Notes under the pieces: generated by a model
Databases searched by the model: none
What the model was told of the DNA's origin: nothing
What the model saw: only the letters and a program-made list of their open reading frames with translations
Part shown: one piece after another, positions 1 through 13,900 of the stretch
Layout of the letters: every line of letters begins with the position of its first letter
Position numbering within the stretch: position 1 is the first letter of the stretch
Program-made: the position numbers and the translations under genes
Source: Puffinus mauretanicus
Lineage: Eukaryota > Chordata > Aves > Procellariiformes > Procellariidae
Reading direction: 5' to 3'
Assembly (NCBI GenBank): GCA_023333565.1
Contig: JAJKFH010002656.1
Coordinates: forward strand, 372,001-436,000
Length of the DNA: 64,000 nt

Positions 1-408
1 GAAGAAAGGCTGAGAGAGTTGGGGTTGTTCAGCCTGGAGAAGAGAAGGCTCCGGGGAGACTTTATTGCGGCCTTTCAATACTTAAAAGGGGCTTATAAGA
101 AAGGTGGGGACAAACATTTTAGCAGGGCCTGTTGTGACAGGACAAGGGGGAATGGTTTTAAACTAAAAGAGGGTAGATTTAGACTAGATATAAGGAAGAA
201 ATGTTTTACAATGAGGGTGGTGAAACACTGGCACAGGTTGCCCAGAGAGGTGGTAGATGCCCCATCCCTGGAAACATTCAAGGTCAGGTTGGACGGGGCT
301 CTGAGCAACCTGATCTCGTTGAAGATGTCCCTGCCCACGGCAGGGGAGTTGGATTAAATGATGTTTAAAGATCCCTTCCAACCCAAACTATACTATGATT
401 CTATGATA
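1..408 (+). mobile_element. CR1 LINE, 3' end fragment
   Basis: This is the 3' part of a chicken-repeat-1 (CR1) non-LTR retrotransposon; its 5' side continues beyond the window edge. The frame starting at base 1 is open to the TAA at 355-357 (118 codons) and reads like the CR1 ORF2 C-terminal tail, with [20 protein letters not shown] near the start and [19 protein letters not shown] later. The last 50 bases (GGATTAAATGATGTTTAAAG, CCTTCCAACCC, then TATGATTCTATGAT) are the diagnostic CR1 3' UTR and terminal repeat. CR1 inserts without a poly(A) tail and is usually 5'-truncated, which fits. The open frame suggests a moderately young copy. It has no host function that I can see. Confidence 0.95.
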
Positions 409-3400
409 TACTCAAGGCTTCAAAATTGCCAAGGTTATAACAGTAACAATAACTGAACTTTGTTCAATATTCCTTTGCCCTAATACGACATAACAGTAGA
501 TACTTTCCGCCCTAAAATGCCCCAAGTCCAGGGTGTTATTACTTCGTCAAGCAGGGAGGGACTGTATGGTCTTTCATGCATTCTCTAGGATGTATTTGAA
601 AGCCATTGCCCTGCACGGTGGAATAAGACTTTTCTGTGTCTTAGTAAGCTCACACGTAAGTGCCTGTCTTCAGCAAGGCTTGCCCCCTGCGATTATGGCC
701 CCCAGCAATCTGCAGAGATGAGCACAGCCTTTGAAACCTGCAGGAAACCGAGGCATACACCCAATGCGATACAAGGGAATCGTAAAAAAAAAAAAAAATT
801 AGTATGAATAACTTCATGTTATTCAACATTAATAACTTGCAGGATGTTTTTCACTTAAAGGTGGTCAAATGAATAGCTAAGCTGGCATTTGAAATTCAGG
901 GGGCAACTGGTGTTGCTCGGGTCTAGTATTCGGATGTTTATAATGTCAGTCAGTCGTACTTAGTCTTTTACGGAGACGTGGCCTTTCCTGCCCCGTTTCC
1001 GAGCCAAGCCACGTGTGAGTGTCTCTGCCTGCAACGCTGAGCGAGCCCTGCTGCCTTCCACCAGCCAAACGCCCCAGCTCCCACCGCAGCCTCGCCTGCT
1101 CAAGCATGGCTGTGGCTAGGAATATTTTAGTGACGGCTTATTGTCTGAAATTCATTTCAACAGAAAAGCACCTGGAAACATCCGCGGTGTACCCCAGCCT
1201 TGCGTTTTCTTTGCCAGAAAGAGGCGTCCCTCCATGTGCTGCCAGAGGAGGAAGGCCAGGCCAGGCCAGGCCGCCCCTCCGGCCCTGCCGCGAGGCCCCT
1301 GCCCCAGACCCCATCGTCTCGGAGGGCAAGCCCACCTTTTCTCACCCCTCTCCCACGCACCAGACACCATCACGCAGCAGGCGGGCCGGGGACCCACCCT
1401 CGGCGAGGGGCCTGTGCACCGGCTCCGGCCTGTCCCTGCCGGGCAAGACCCGGCACCCCCAGGGCCTCGGGCCCGGCTGAAATGGGGCCCTGGGCCGGGC
1501 AGGGGAGGCCCCAGGCGGGGCTGGCCTGGCCAGGGCAGGCTGTGAAACACTGCAGCCCGGCTCTAGCAATACTACGTGTGCAGGTGCCTGAAATGGCGCT
1601 TCACTGGGAGCTACCTACCCTGGCTGCCTCCTTTTTTACAAAAAACGTGCTGTCTGATTTGCCCTACACGCAAGCTGGTGATGGGTAGTTAAATGGGACA
1701 ATTACTGAGTGAGAAGCGCATAATTAACAGTCACCGTGTACGTTTGGAAATCTGTGACCAAAGACGGAAGAGGTGCCTGAACCACTAAAATAAATGGTTT
1801 GTCCTGCTCATTACCCAATCAGCGATGGTTTGGGGGTCCTTGGGTGCCCTATCAACATTATAATCAGTGCCACTTACATTACATCTTTTGTAGTGCGTTG
1901 TTCCAAATGCTAATTTATGCCTCGAAAGTAATAGCTTCATTTCTTACCTCATGGAGAAGCAGATGAGTGAAAGCGTACTTCTGCCGAGCAGAGATTATCG
2001 GGGGCTCAATGACTATTGGCTTTGGCATTTGCCAAAACACATCCCGGGACTCTGCTAGGAGAAAACAAGGACATTCAGATCCTAATACAAAGCAGACAAA
2101 AAAGGGCCGGGGGGGGAGAGGGAGGAGGGAATCCTCCTGAGCACGCAGATCAGCCATCACCGCTCATCCCTACAGCGGGCAGGAGAGCACTGCTACCTAG
2201 TTCATCTCAAGCAAAAGGCATTTCAAAGGCAAGAAATAAAAACCGAAATGAATTCAGAGAAATCCCCGCACCCAGCCGGAGCGCGCAGCCCGCTGCCTAC
2301 GACGCAGCATTCATCCGATGGCAGCCCGCGGGGAGAGGAAAGAAAGAGCTGCGGGGATTCAAATGGGCGCCCGTCGCACAGGGGTCCCGTCCTGTTCAAA
2401 GGGGACCTCGGTGGCTGCTGCTGCTGCCAGCGCAGCTGCGGGGGGGTCAAACCCTGCTCTGACGTCTTCCCCCTCACAGAAGCAGCAAGGGTTTTCATTC
2501 GGGAACTGGGGAGAAGAGAGCTTCTACCCATCCCAATGAGTCTTGCACTGATGCAACAGGTGAATATTCGGAGTTGCTTTTGCGACTGGTCAGCTGTGCT
2601 TACCAGACAGAAAAAAATATGCGTTTTAGGCTGTCAGTGGCAGAGGTTTCATTGGGTTTTCTGCCAGGAAGGGTCCTGACAGTCGGAGCACTATTCCAGC
2701 TAAACAATGTGTTTCTGAAAGCCTTAAATAAAAGAAAGATCTTGCTGGAAATAGCATGGGGAGCTCTTACTCTCCAAGCATGTATTTTTTTGTAGCAGAA
2801 TCCCAGTCCCTCACCAGCAGTCCTGCTGATAAGAAAAAGCGCACGTTCTTAATTTGAAGCTAGCCACACTCAGAATTTGATGAAGGGGGAATATTACCCA
2901 GATGGAGAACAGAAATGAGCCCCAAACAGCCCGTTCTCTTCCCACCAGGCCAGACAGGGGTAGCAGACGCAGCACAAGCTCCCTTCCCATCAGGAGGTGA
3001 GACGATGCTGGTTTAGCCAGACTTGTTCAGCAATAAGGCAAAACTTTTCTCTTACTGGCCAGGTCTCATCCCTCCTAAAGAAAAAATAAATGAGGGAAAA
3101 AAGGGAAATGGCAGCTGTGATAGACAGTCCTATCTGTACCCAAGCACAAACCACACAAGAACATCTGGGGCAGAAGAACTTTGCCTCACTTCGAGAAAAA
3201 AATACAGCACAAGACAGCAAAATCAGAAAAGGGAGAGCAATTTTAATAGCAGGGATCAGCACTGGCATCTAGTATCCCCACTGTGATAAAGGAGACAACC
3301 TTTCCCTGGGAAATTTAAAGTCCGGGCTGCAGACATTTTCATCTGCCACTTTAAAAAAATACTTTTATACTGCGTGTCAGTATTTTCTGCTCTCTCCCTG

Positions 3401-6194
3401 TCATGTACAATTGTAACACCAATGGAAAGAGCCCCTGCCTCCATCTTGGATTAATACAAGTGACATTTCTCCTCAACTATTTTTATATAGCTACTGTCAG
3501 TCATATCAACTTGAAAATCTCATTTTAGCCAGGACAGCCTTGAAAATGCTACTGGACTTTCCTGGAAGTATCTGCAAGTATTTTTATTTATTATTTCTAT
3601 GATGTTTTGTTTTTTTTTTTTTACCAATTTCTCTTTTCTGTAATCTGGCTGGCAATCCCATAAAGCAAGCAGAGAGCAAAGAAGCAAGCCCTAGAAACTA
3701 CAAAGTGTGGAATAATATCTAAATATCTCAATTTAAAAAGCACTTTTCCTCTAAATGTCCTTCAAGCTTTAGATTTACTTTCTGGAGAGCTTGATCTATT
3801 TTTAGTTCACAGGGTCAGGAGACCTTTCTTTGCCAATTGCTAGATGGTCAACAGTTCAAAAGTTATTGACCAACTAGGAGAGCAATAGCACAAAACTGGT
3901 CTAGGTCTCATGACCCTGTCTCAGCCAAATGGATTGTTTTTGAGAAGCTCTGAGGATAATAAATTATATAGCCAAATAGACACATTAAAACACTGTGGCT
4001 GCAGAGAAGACCAGAAAATGCTGTGATGATGATAGGCCACATTTTAACTCTGTAATGAGCATAGGTCAGATAGTGGCTTTTAATTTACTTGCAACGCAGT
4101 TGTTTGCATGTTAAGACCTCAGTTCCTCCACCAGGCAAGGGAAGCTAAATACAAGACTCTGAAATCTCTGCACGGTTTAATCCCAGTGAACTCCCCTCAC
4201 ACCATTTACCTCCCTTACAATTAATTTTGGGACAATGTCAGGCAAATAAACATACAAACAAAAACAAAGCAGGCATCACCGCAGCTGTTCTGTGGCAACA
4301 CAAACCTCTCTCGAAGAGAAAGGAGAACGAAAGGGAAGGGCTATTAAAAGCATTAACAAAGTAAGCAACCCTAATTTTTTTTTAAATTGACTATGAGGCT
4401 TATATAAAGCCACAAGAAGGAAAGAAGGAGAAACTGATAACGGAGTGCACAATGCAGAGTTTCTCGCATTGTAAAACCAAGACTTGAGCACCGGTGCACA
4501 AGCATAATGGGGTGTGTTAGCTCTTCAGAGCCAGGGCAGTTCTCCCCTACTCTGAGATGGGTGAACTGGATGGCAGCTGAGGAAAAGGTATAGGGTGTAG
4601 TGGCTTGACAGAGGGGGTATAGGATGTGCTGCGGTGGCCTCGGATGCCACTTTGCCAGGGGAATGCTACAAAATGTCATTTCCTAATCCTCACAGTAGCC
4701 TAATTAACTCTGCAAAGCTTTCCAGAATAGACAGAAGAAGAAAAGCAGAATGCTTTAATGACCCATTAACCCATTGATGTGGGTTTATATTTTGACAGAG
4801 CTTTAGGCACGCAGACTGAAGCAGAGAAAAAGCTTTGTTGTTGGCCCAGCCCAGCCTTTGCCAGAAGGGGTCAAGTTCATTTTTCAGACTTTGAAGTGGG
4901 TCCATTGAGAAGGTCTGAGATAGGCATAAAAAGGAATAAAAAATAAATTAAAAGAGAAGAAAACCCTTCAAAATTCTGTTAAGAAAAAGCCATGGCCTTT
5001 TTTATTTCTCTGAAGCTACAAAGCATCCCTTAATGTTCTTCAGTCCCTCCCTTCATGCAGCTCAGGGTGGCTGTACCGGTGTCACCACTGTAGTGGGACA
5101 CACCACCTGAAACAGGCCACTACAAGTCTTCTTTTTTTAGTATTTCTTTCTGTGGACTGACAGCAGCTCCCTTCAGGAGCAGAGTCCTATGAACCCTTTG
5201 AGTTTGCTGACACAAATTCATTCTGCATCCATAATGCCAGGCAGCTGCAAGTGATCCTAAAATCCACTTAATTCACACATACAAAAAAATTTGGATTATT
5301 AGCTTAAATATAGCTTTCCAGGTTAAAGCACATTAAATGCCAGCCAAAAGAGTTTTATATTGACAGTGGCAGCAGAATCTTAGTCCCTAGGGCTGGGTGT
5401 AGGAGTTTGGCAGCTCAAGACAGTCAGACAGATGTCTTCCCCTTCCCCGCCTTTAGACATCCAAGTACCTCTGCTAGTTTGTTATTCTAGGCAGCTATTT
5501 TACTGGTATGACAAGGCTTGCATAAGTCGAGCAACTTAGATGCATACTTTATCCATTTTCTCCAGGACTGGTTTTGTTCTAACACAGACAGTTTGTTTTA
5601 TCAAATCAGGAAAAGAAGTAATCCTAGACATCAGGGAAAATACACACAGGACATCCTACAGAGCCTGTGCAGCAGAGAGCAAACACCACATCCCAAATTT
5701 GTCTTTTGGCGCAGCGAAATGATAACCAGAAACTCTGAAGCTCAAAGGCATATTTGGATTTCAGCTTCAACATATGGACTTACAGAAGGTCACTAAAGCA
5801 GGCATCTCAACAGAAAATGCCTCTCCTGCAGCTTTTCTGCATGCAGTTGACATATGGTTTTTTGATAGGGCACGTTTTCTCTCATTATTATGAACAGCAC
5901 CAGGATTATCTGTTACTGTTACTTGTATAGTATTTGTAACTCAGGTGATTTCAATGGAGACAGAGCATATAAGCCATGGTAACAAGTCCAGAGCTGCCTA
6001 TTACTTTTATCAGCCCTATCCTCTCTGTATAGACATAAGAAGCAATGAATCTGTCATCAGTATTTACTCATCCCCCCGCATCCTCATACCTCAACACCTC
6101 ATAATCTTTAATGCATTTGCCCTCACACTCTCTGATGCAGTTTTGATGGTTTTATCTCAGAGGTGAGAACTCGAGAAAAGGGATGCATACAGGC
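409..6194. other. Intergenic, no gene seen
   Basis: I see no supportable gene. Short open frames occur on both strands but none has protein-like composition, recognisable motifs or good splice signals. A GC-rich block at about 1240-1550 contains a GGCCA tandem (1253-1272) and CTGGCCTGGCCAGG near 1521-1535, which could pair with it as a hairpin. A second GC-rich patch lies at 2250-2470. A 13-T run sits at 3610-3622. The rest is ordinary AT-rich sequence. Confidence 0.6.
1240..1550. other. GC-rich block with GGCCA-type repeats
   Basis: This is a local GC-rich patch in otherwise AT-rich intergenic DNA. It contains several CpGs, a short GGCCA tandem at its left end and GGCCTGGCCAGG-type sequence at its right end. 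Overlapping open frames on both strands here are the low-stop-codon effect of high GC, not evidence of genes. It may be a small CpG-rich regulatory element; nothing else can be said. Confidence 0.4.
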
Positions 6195-6312
6195 TTGGTC
6201 TCTCTCTCTCTCTACCTCAAGTTCCCCATTTGTGAGCTAGAGACAAAATCGCTTCAGAACCCTGTAGCAGAAGAGGGAATCAAACCCACTTCCCAGCCTA
6301 GCACAGCAGCCA
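6195..6312. repeat. Possible ancient tRNA-derived SINE remnant with TC tract
   Basis: A (TC)n tract (about 6199-6213) is followed by CTCAAGTTCCCCATTTGTGA, similar to the CTCAGTTTCCCCATCTGTAA core shared by MIR-type SINEs. It is then followed by GGGAATCAAACCC (about 6275-6287), similar to a reverse-complement tRNA B box. The relative orientation of the two parts does not fit one simple MIR copy, so this may be a rearranged remnant or chance similarity. Confidence 0.3.
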
Positions 6313-7963
6313 GGGGGGTCCCCCGACTCCACGTGCAAACCCCATCGCAGGAGGGGCAGCTTCTGCCCCAGCTCGTTGCCAGGCACGAGCACCGGGCACT
6401 GAGCCCCGAGCGTTTCTGCTGCTCGGAGGCAGGAGGGACTCCGGCTTTGCAGCACATTTCACCACAGATCCATCTCAGGCGGTACTGTTATTAACTGTTA
6501 ATTCCCTATGCCGTGCAAAGGGGACTGCTGTTGAAAAGAAGCTGACTTCATACAGCGAGTTGATATGGTTTTCGTCCTTTACCATCTCCCTCTCTTGCTT
6601 CTTTGTCTTTTCAGTCAATCAGAATTCTTTAAAACTCTACATGAAAAGTAAATAACCAGCCCTAGCTCATTCCACCTCCTAACACAAGCTGTAAATAACA
6701 TATTCCCAGTCATTCATATTCTGCGACTTGAACTTCATGCTGAAGGGGTTTATGTGTGTTAGCACTGGAAACATATCTCTAAGGCAGGCTGTGCTTAGTA
6801 GTTAATAGTTATGTGCTGCATACCTGGGCTGAGGAATCATTATACCCCCTGTGAGCAATTCAGTATTTATATATAATGATCTCATTACCAAGCAGCTATT
6901 CCAATTTTATCTAGACTTTAATATTTCTTGAAGCAAAAAAGCATACAAAGGGAGTTCAAAATGCCAACTCAATGAAACTCCATACTGATGGACAATTATT
7001 CAGCTGCAGTCAACATAAATAGAAAAAGGATTGTCCTCCACCTTGACTAAGCTGTCTTACCTTGCTTCACTGTCTCAGTCCGTACCTACGATTGGCACGA
7101 GCTGCTTCCCGAACGTGCTACCTGAGTGATTCAGTGAAGATTCCACCAGTGTTGTGCAAATGCAGCACTGCTGCTTCAGAGGGTGCTGTGCAAAGATGTT
7201 CCTTCAATTTCCATCCACATGGTCCTCATCTCCCTCCTCTTCTATCCTCAGAGTTTCACCCCGAGTCCTTGTCTGGATAAACTTAAACTCTCATCATTCC
7301 TTCCACACCAGGCGACTGAGCTGGGCTGCGACAGGAGACATGCTGAAAATATTCAGAGGACAGAGGACGTGTATTTCTCTCCCATACCCAGAAGTTCCTT
7401 TTCTACACACCAAGATCCGGGTCTCTATTCTGCTCTTTGTTAAACCAATGGCATTATTTTGGATTTCCCTCGGATATTCCCAGAGGATCCCCCAGCAGTC
7501 AGCCTTGTCAGGGTCTTTACATTTGCAGTCTACCACCTTAGACATGTCTTTTACCGTACTAATTAGGTTAACGTGTCATTTGCATGCTCTACACAAACTT
7601 CCCACATGGAAAAAGGCCCTTTTTTTCCTCACATTATTTTATTGGTCATAAGGACTGGCTGACTCCTTGCAACATTTGTCACTGTTTTGTCTTCCTTTTG
7701 CTCTCCTTGCTTGTTCCGGAGCCTACAATGAAGATTGCAACAGGAGCACCTCGTGGGATGAAACAGATTCATTCTAGTGCCGCAAATTGTAATGAGAAGA
7801 GGGCAGGGAATTAATCCTGTCTCGTCATGACAATCTCGAGATTGGAATCGCACGGTCTTCCTCAGACCTGGGCACTGCAGCATCCATCATTCTCGCCCCA
7901 GGAACACCTATTGGGCGACAGAGAGAAAACGCTTGCGCCGTGCTCCCAGCACATATGACAGTA

Positions 7964-7998
<35 letters not shown>

Positions 7999-10900
7999 CA
8001 AAAAAAACCAACTGGCTGCTGGTTACAAATCCCAAAATATTACTTTTTTATCTGAAATATTAAGTTTTTAAAACAAATGGGTTTTGCTATCTCAGAAAGA
8101 AAGAATGCCCTACTGACCAAAATTTGCTCCTGTCCAATCCTGTTACATGAACCGTGGCTTCAGTTCGCTGAGCCCCAGACATACGCTCTTTTGCTGTAAG
8201 GAAACTCAGTAGATTTTCTTTCAAGTGGTTAATGACATATATGAAGCGAGTACGCATGCGTATATTTTTCTTGTCTGGTGGGTTCTTGGCTTGTTTATCT
8301 GCTTGAGTTTCTTTTAGAGGAACTTCAATCAGGAAATAGTAAGTATCCCTAATAGATTTTGGTTTCCCCGATCTTCACTTCCCAAGCTCTGCTGTGTCTT
8401 CAGCGATGGTTGTCTCCCATCTCCGAGCTGTACCCAATGGCAATGTGCAACTGTCTCAGCCACGGCAGAAAGGGCTCTGCCTTGCCTTCTCCCATGCCCT
8501 CTGCCAGAAAGTGGGTGTCTACCGAGGACTGCCCATCCTCACGGTTACTGGTTGTGACCAGCCCTTATGAAAAGATTCAATACGCTTTGACTTCACTTTC
8601 TCTTGCAGTCTTGGTAAGCCCGAGTGCCAGGCTTGGTTACAATCTGAGCTGGGGGGAAACACTCACCACAAGTAAATGATGAAAATGTTTATGGTTTATT
8701 TACACATCTGAAAAAAGAAAAGGAGGGAAAAAAGGAGAGTAAATCAACTGGCCCTTATACAAAAACTGACAAAAGTTAAGAAAGAAATGGTAAAACGGCA
8801 GTCAGGGAAAAAATACACGTAGAAAGCATAATCTGACATATCTCTAGCAACTGCAAGTACATTCCTGTGCCCTTAGCCTAGAGAAGCAGGCTCTCCTGTC
8901 ACAGCCTCTCTGCCTACATTCAACTAACCAAGTAATCTCCCAAATCAAAAGCATCATCCCCATCCCTATCATCTCATCGCTTTCATTAGGACAGCTGGAT
9001 CTTTCAGGCAGAGCTGAAAATCCTACATATCATTCAGGGAATCCCAGGAAAGTTGATTACCAAATCTCCCCATTCTACCCAAATGTTGTAAAATACATAG
9101 TGCCTTTCTGAAGGGATGCGAGGAGCCGCCGTCATTCTCCAGCATCAGCCAGTGGCACAGGGATGCTCATCGGCTCTGCTCACTGACGGGAAAAAGCATG
9201 GTAACAGCACCAAAGGGGAGGTTCAGACCAAGGCTTTCGGAAGGGTATTCCTGACTCATAAAGATAATGCCATGTACAGTCATCATCCTAATGGCTGATA
9301 ATGTAGACTGGAATTAGACTGGAAGTAGTTAAAGTTTGTGTGCCAGTACTGAACAGGCCAGGCTTGCATTTTCAGCTCCACTGTACAGCCATATCATTGT
9401 ATTGCTTTAGCTCTTTGTGTTTTATTATTTGTTCCTGTAACAATGGCTTAGTTATTTTCCTGGGAAATAAGACCGGTCTGTCAGCCTATATGACCAGATT
9501 TCTGCTCATTTCCATTAGGAGCTTATGCACTATAGAAACATGATAATCATAGCCTCCCCCTGATGACTGTTCTCCGGCATCACACAGAAGAGGGCTGGCT
9601 GACCACCTACAAATCTTACAAACTGCACTTGCATTTACAGTAAGTTCACATTCTGTAACAAGTAGTCATAAATACTCCTATCAGAGTATTTATTGCAGCT
9701 GCGAAATCTTCTACACAAATTGGTAACAACTCAGCTGTCTCCTCTTGTATGTTGTTATCCATTAGTTTTCACTCCTAATGACTAAAGTCTTATATTGCAT
9801 GTCAGATGATTGTGATTTATCATGTGATGCATCAGGCAAAATACTAAATGCAACTTTCTGGCACCACCAGTAACATAAAAGGCATCTAGTGTAATGTATT
9901 ATAATAATCTGTCCTGTTCGCTATAACCCACAATTAATTTTATTCACTTGTGCATTTTTTCTTTCAGACAGAGATTTATTTTCAGCTAAATTCAAAGGCT
10001 GGAAGAGGGAAATTAAGTGTTTTCATCTTTCATTAGAGATATGGCGATGCAGTCTATATCTTCCCATTCCTTGTATAGTTTACGCCAGTGCAAAATACTG
10101 GTTTGATATGAGCAAAGTGATTGCTACAGGTATTGGCCGTCATTAGATAAGAATGCTAATGAAGATGCAGTGGCACCACCTAGCAACTGGAGCCTGTGTA
10201 CAAGGTTGCTGCAGGGCTCATCCTCCAGTTGCACACTGCATACTAAAGCCTGCTCTGCACAATTTCATTAGAGAGGTTATGGCTGGCAGAATTAAATCTA
10301 CGTTATACCTACCTGTACTGTAATCACACCTTTGCTTGCTGCATAAATAGACCTTTCAAATGTGCCTATTTAAAGGCAATAAATATGACTTTTGCAAGGA
10401 AATGCAGATTGCCTCCTCCCCACCCTTGCTCAGCTTAAAGATATTGCGCAGCCCTTGCCTTCTTTTGAGACCATATTTGAAATGTCATCCACTTCTTGCT
10501 TTCAGAACAAGAAAGCATTGCTAAGGGCAAAGGCCTTTGCTTTACAGCATATGAATTTATCTTTCTCTTATTTCCTAATCCTATTATCTATATCCGCTTT
10601 ATCTGTTAAACCCAAACTCAGCTGTATTCTAGCTCCATTAAAACCATCCAGCAGTGTATCTTCAGCAATCAGAAGCTCACTTCCTAATGCTACTTTTTGG
10701 GTAACACACTCCAAACTGCCCTTTATGTACTCTTCTCTTCAGAAGCCTTTGCTACTGTTCAGGATCCCTTTATGATATGAGCACTCTTCTTTGAATCTGT
10801 CACCCGAAAGCAGTTTCTGAGTGCCTGCATTCATTAACTGAGGGAAATAAGTTGTGCCTGCAACAGCGGAGCCTTCTTAAGTGAATCCCTTTTTTTTTCT

Positions 10901-13900
10901 GAAAGAACAGACTTCTTAAAAAGATAAGATCTGGTGCAGCAAATCTATACACTCTCCACTAACGATTTACCTAACATTAGTTAAGGCAGCAGTCTGGTGA
11001 TCCTAGTGAATACAGGGTCACGCTGTAAATAATATGCATAATAGCACTACCCATTAAAGTTGCAATTTCATTTTCCTCTGGGTATCAAACACATGTATTA
11101 TTAGTCTATGCAGCAGCATCAAGCAATAAGGAAAGCATATGTCACATGGCAAAACCAGCTCTAAGGCAATCAGCTGCCTCCATCAGCATTCAGTTTCGCT
11201 GTATTTCAGGAGCATTGCTCTCACATTGATATTTGGACTCCTCAGCATATGTATATCCATAGGAGTACACCACAGAATAGAATATTCTTCTCCTCCTTCC
11301 CCTTTCTCACCCTTGTTTTCCCTACCTCACTCACACCTGTTTATAGAGGGTTTTATCCTACAGTCCTACCGTTCATGTAGGTTGTTCCAGCACTAAATTC
11401 ATGCCAGTTTGGTTTTTTTTTTTGTTTGGTTGGTTTTTTATCCCCCCGGAAATATGTGTTCAAGACCTGGGCAGCTTTATTTGGAATATTTGAAAACAAC
11501 CTAAGTCAGTAGAAAAGTTATGATCCTTCTGACCTGACTGACTATTCATTGCACCCATTACAACAACAATATGTGACTTTATGGGGGTAGACAGTCAGTC
11601 TGTCTCAGGGTAGATTCTGTATCCTTAACTTAAGCCAAAAGCAGTCTTCTCATTATGTTTTGATAGCCCAAAGCCACGGGAAATAGAGAGCAGGCTGGGC
11701 ATTTCTGCGCTTTGTTAAAGTGAAAGGACAATCAACATCAGGAACATTAGTGGTGGCAGAACACAAGATTGCTCAGCAGTGTATGAAAAGAAAACTAGTC
11801 ATCTGAATTGAATTTTCAACTGGGGCCTAAGAGGCCAAATTTAATCATCCACCTAAAATTATCGCACAAGTCAATATTCCCTACTTCCCTTTGCAAGGGA
11901 AAGAAACTGATTCTCTATTTTTCAGTCAAGCAGGTGGCCTTGAGGCAGCTAACCAGCTGGCTGATAGCTAAATACCTTTGCCAGGACAAAAGCTAGTAGC
12001 ATGATTGATTATCTTCCTATTGTACTGGAAGTGGACCCTCCTCGCCGGTCAGACTCCCGAGCTCCTGCTCTGCTAGCATGCAGCAAAACTCTTCTGAGAG
12101 CTGGTAGAGGTGGTCCCAAACGCCAGCCTCTGCCCGGCCTCTGCGTTAGCTACCTACTAGGTCAATTTACTGATGGGGCAGCAATAAAAATGCTTGAATT
12201 TTAAATTTCATTTTAGAGACGCCAAAGTTATACCAGTAATATCAACAGGGCATTGCATCCCACACCTTACCCATGGTGGGTACGCCACGGTGACACTTGC
12301 GGCTGGAAGAACATTGAGGGGACATACTGCCTGGGGCTGAATAGGCTCCTGCGGTGCTGCAGCACCACCAAGCTTAGCACAGCTGCAAAAAAAACCTCCC
12401 AACAAGCTGGATAAACACTTCAGCTGTGCAAGCTAAGCTCTGCAGTGCCATGGCCACCTAGCTAGCAGCACCCAGGTTAGTATTCAGTTTACAGACAGCC
12501 CAAAGTCTGTCTACACTACCTTGCAGTCCTACTTTTGATTACTTCATTCCCTGCAGTGCCTGCTAAGATCAACCGTAGTTTTATGTGCTCCTGGGAGAAG
12601 GAAAATTCATGAGTCCCATCACATCGCCTTCTTCTCCTTAGATCACATCCTGACCTTCTTGCATAAAAAATAGCCTTCTGGCTCATCTGCAGCCAGCTTG
12701 TCACCAACACCCACTCGCCTGATGCAAGGTTTTGCTGGGTAGTACAGCTGTGATCACAGGCACACGAGGAAACTATGGGGTGGGACAGAAGTAGAGTCCC
12801 AGGCAGAGCCTGCAAGTTCCTGTCAGTCCTTTAGTAATTAAACAGGAACACAGCCTGCAAGCCCGGCGTGACCTGCTGGTCCCAGGGTGGTTATGGCAGT
12901 CTGGCATCCAGCCCTGGAGAAACAGGGCCGTGCAATCGAGCGACGTTAACTCTGCCGTTCAGCTGCCGTTCCCTTCCACTTCTGGGGCCGCAGACTTTGA
13001 GGGAAGGACAGGGTCTTGGGGTTCCTGTGTCCAACCCTCGCACGGAGAAGCTTCCTGGCCATTTTATTCATGCCTCTGTTTTCAGGTGTGTGAAATGGCT
13101 ATGGCAAAAATAAGACATGACATAGACATTAAGAGAAGAAGTCGAGTGTAAAATGAAGAACTCTAAGGTTACCAGCTTGTTTCTCATTATCACCCTGTCA
13201 ATCCCCTCTTCCCATCCCAGCCTGCTTTTAATCACCCTGTCTATGGAGCCCCATCACTGCTCCCATCCCTTTCCCTCTGCAGGCAGGAATCACAGCGCCG
13301 TCTGTGTATGAGGATACCATCAAACATTTCTGAACATTTCTGGAGGCAGGAGAAGTTCTGCAGTCTCCAGTGCAGCCGACACAGGCAAAGGGCATCCATA
13401 AATTACAGGAGCATTTTCTGGGCCTGAGGACAGGTGGATCTGAGGTAAAACACACAGAAATAGCCAGAAAGTAGAAAGGAAAAGGAATTATTCTTTCTAT
13501 AAGAGATTTTCCAGCTGTACTTTAGATGACATTTTAACTGGGAGGCACATGAAGGGAAAATGTTTAAAATATAGGTTGTTTCAACTGTGAGGGGGTTTCC
13601 GTCCTAGCCAATGCAAACCTTTAGGGGAAAAAACATAGCTTTTGTTACAAGTCTGTGTTACAAATGTGCAAGTCGGGAGGTTTACCTCACTGTGTCAATT
13701 TAGGAAGACTGACTGTTTTATTCGGGGTGGGGAAAAAGGGGAGAGACCCAATCCAGCAGCTATAGATGCATGTCTGATTAGGTGTATAACTTCCACCAAG
13801 CTCAATCATGAGCCTGTTCATGAGCTAATCCACGTTCCACATCACTGTTTGCAGGATCGGGCCCTACAACAACATAAAAGCCAAGGAATGGACAGGAGAT

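Noticed and set aside
19..357. 112-residue host gene at the left edge
   Set aside because: The sequence is the CR1 ORF2 tail followed by the CR1 3' terminus.
7154..7651. 165-codon plus-strand open frame
   Set aside because: It has no recognisable motif, overlaps other frames, and lacks exon signals or compositional contrast with its flanks.
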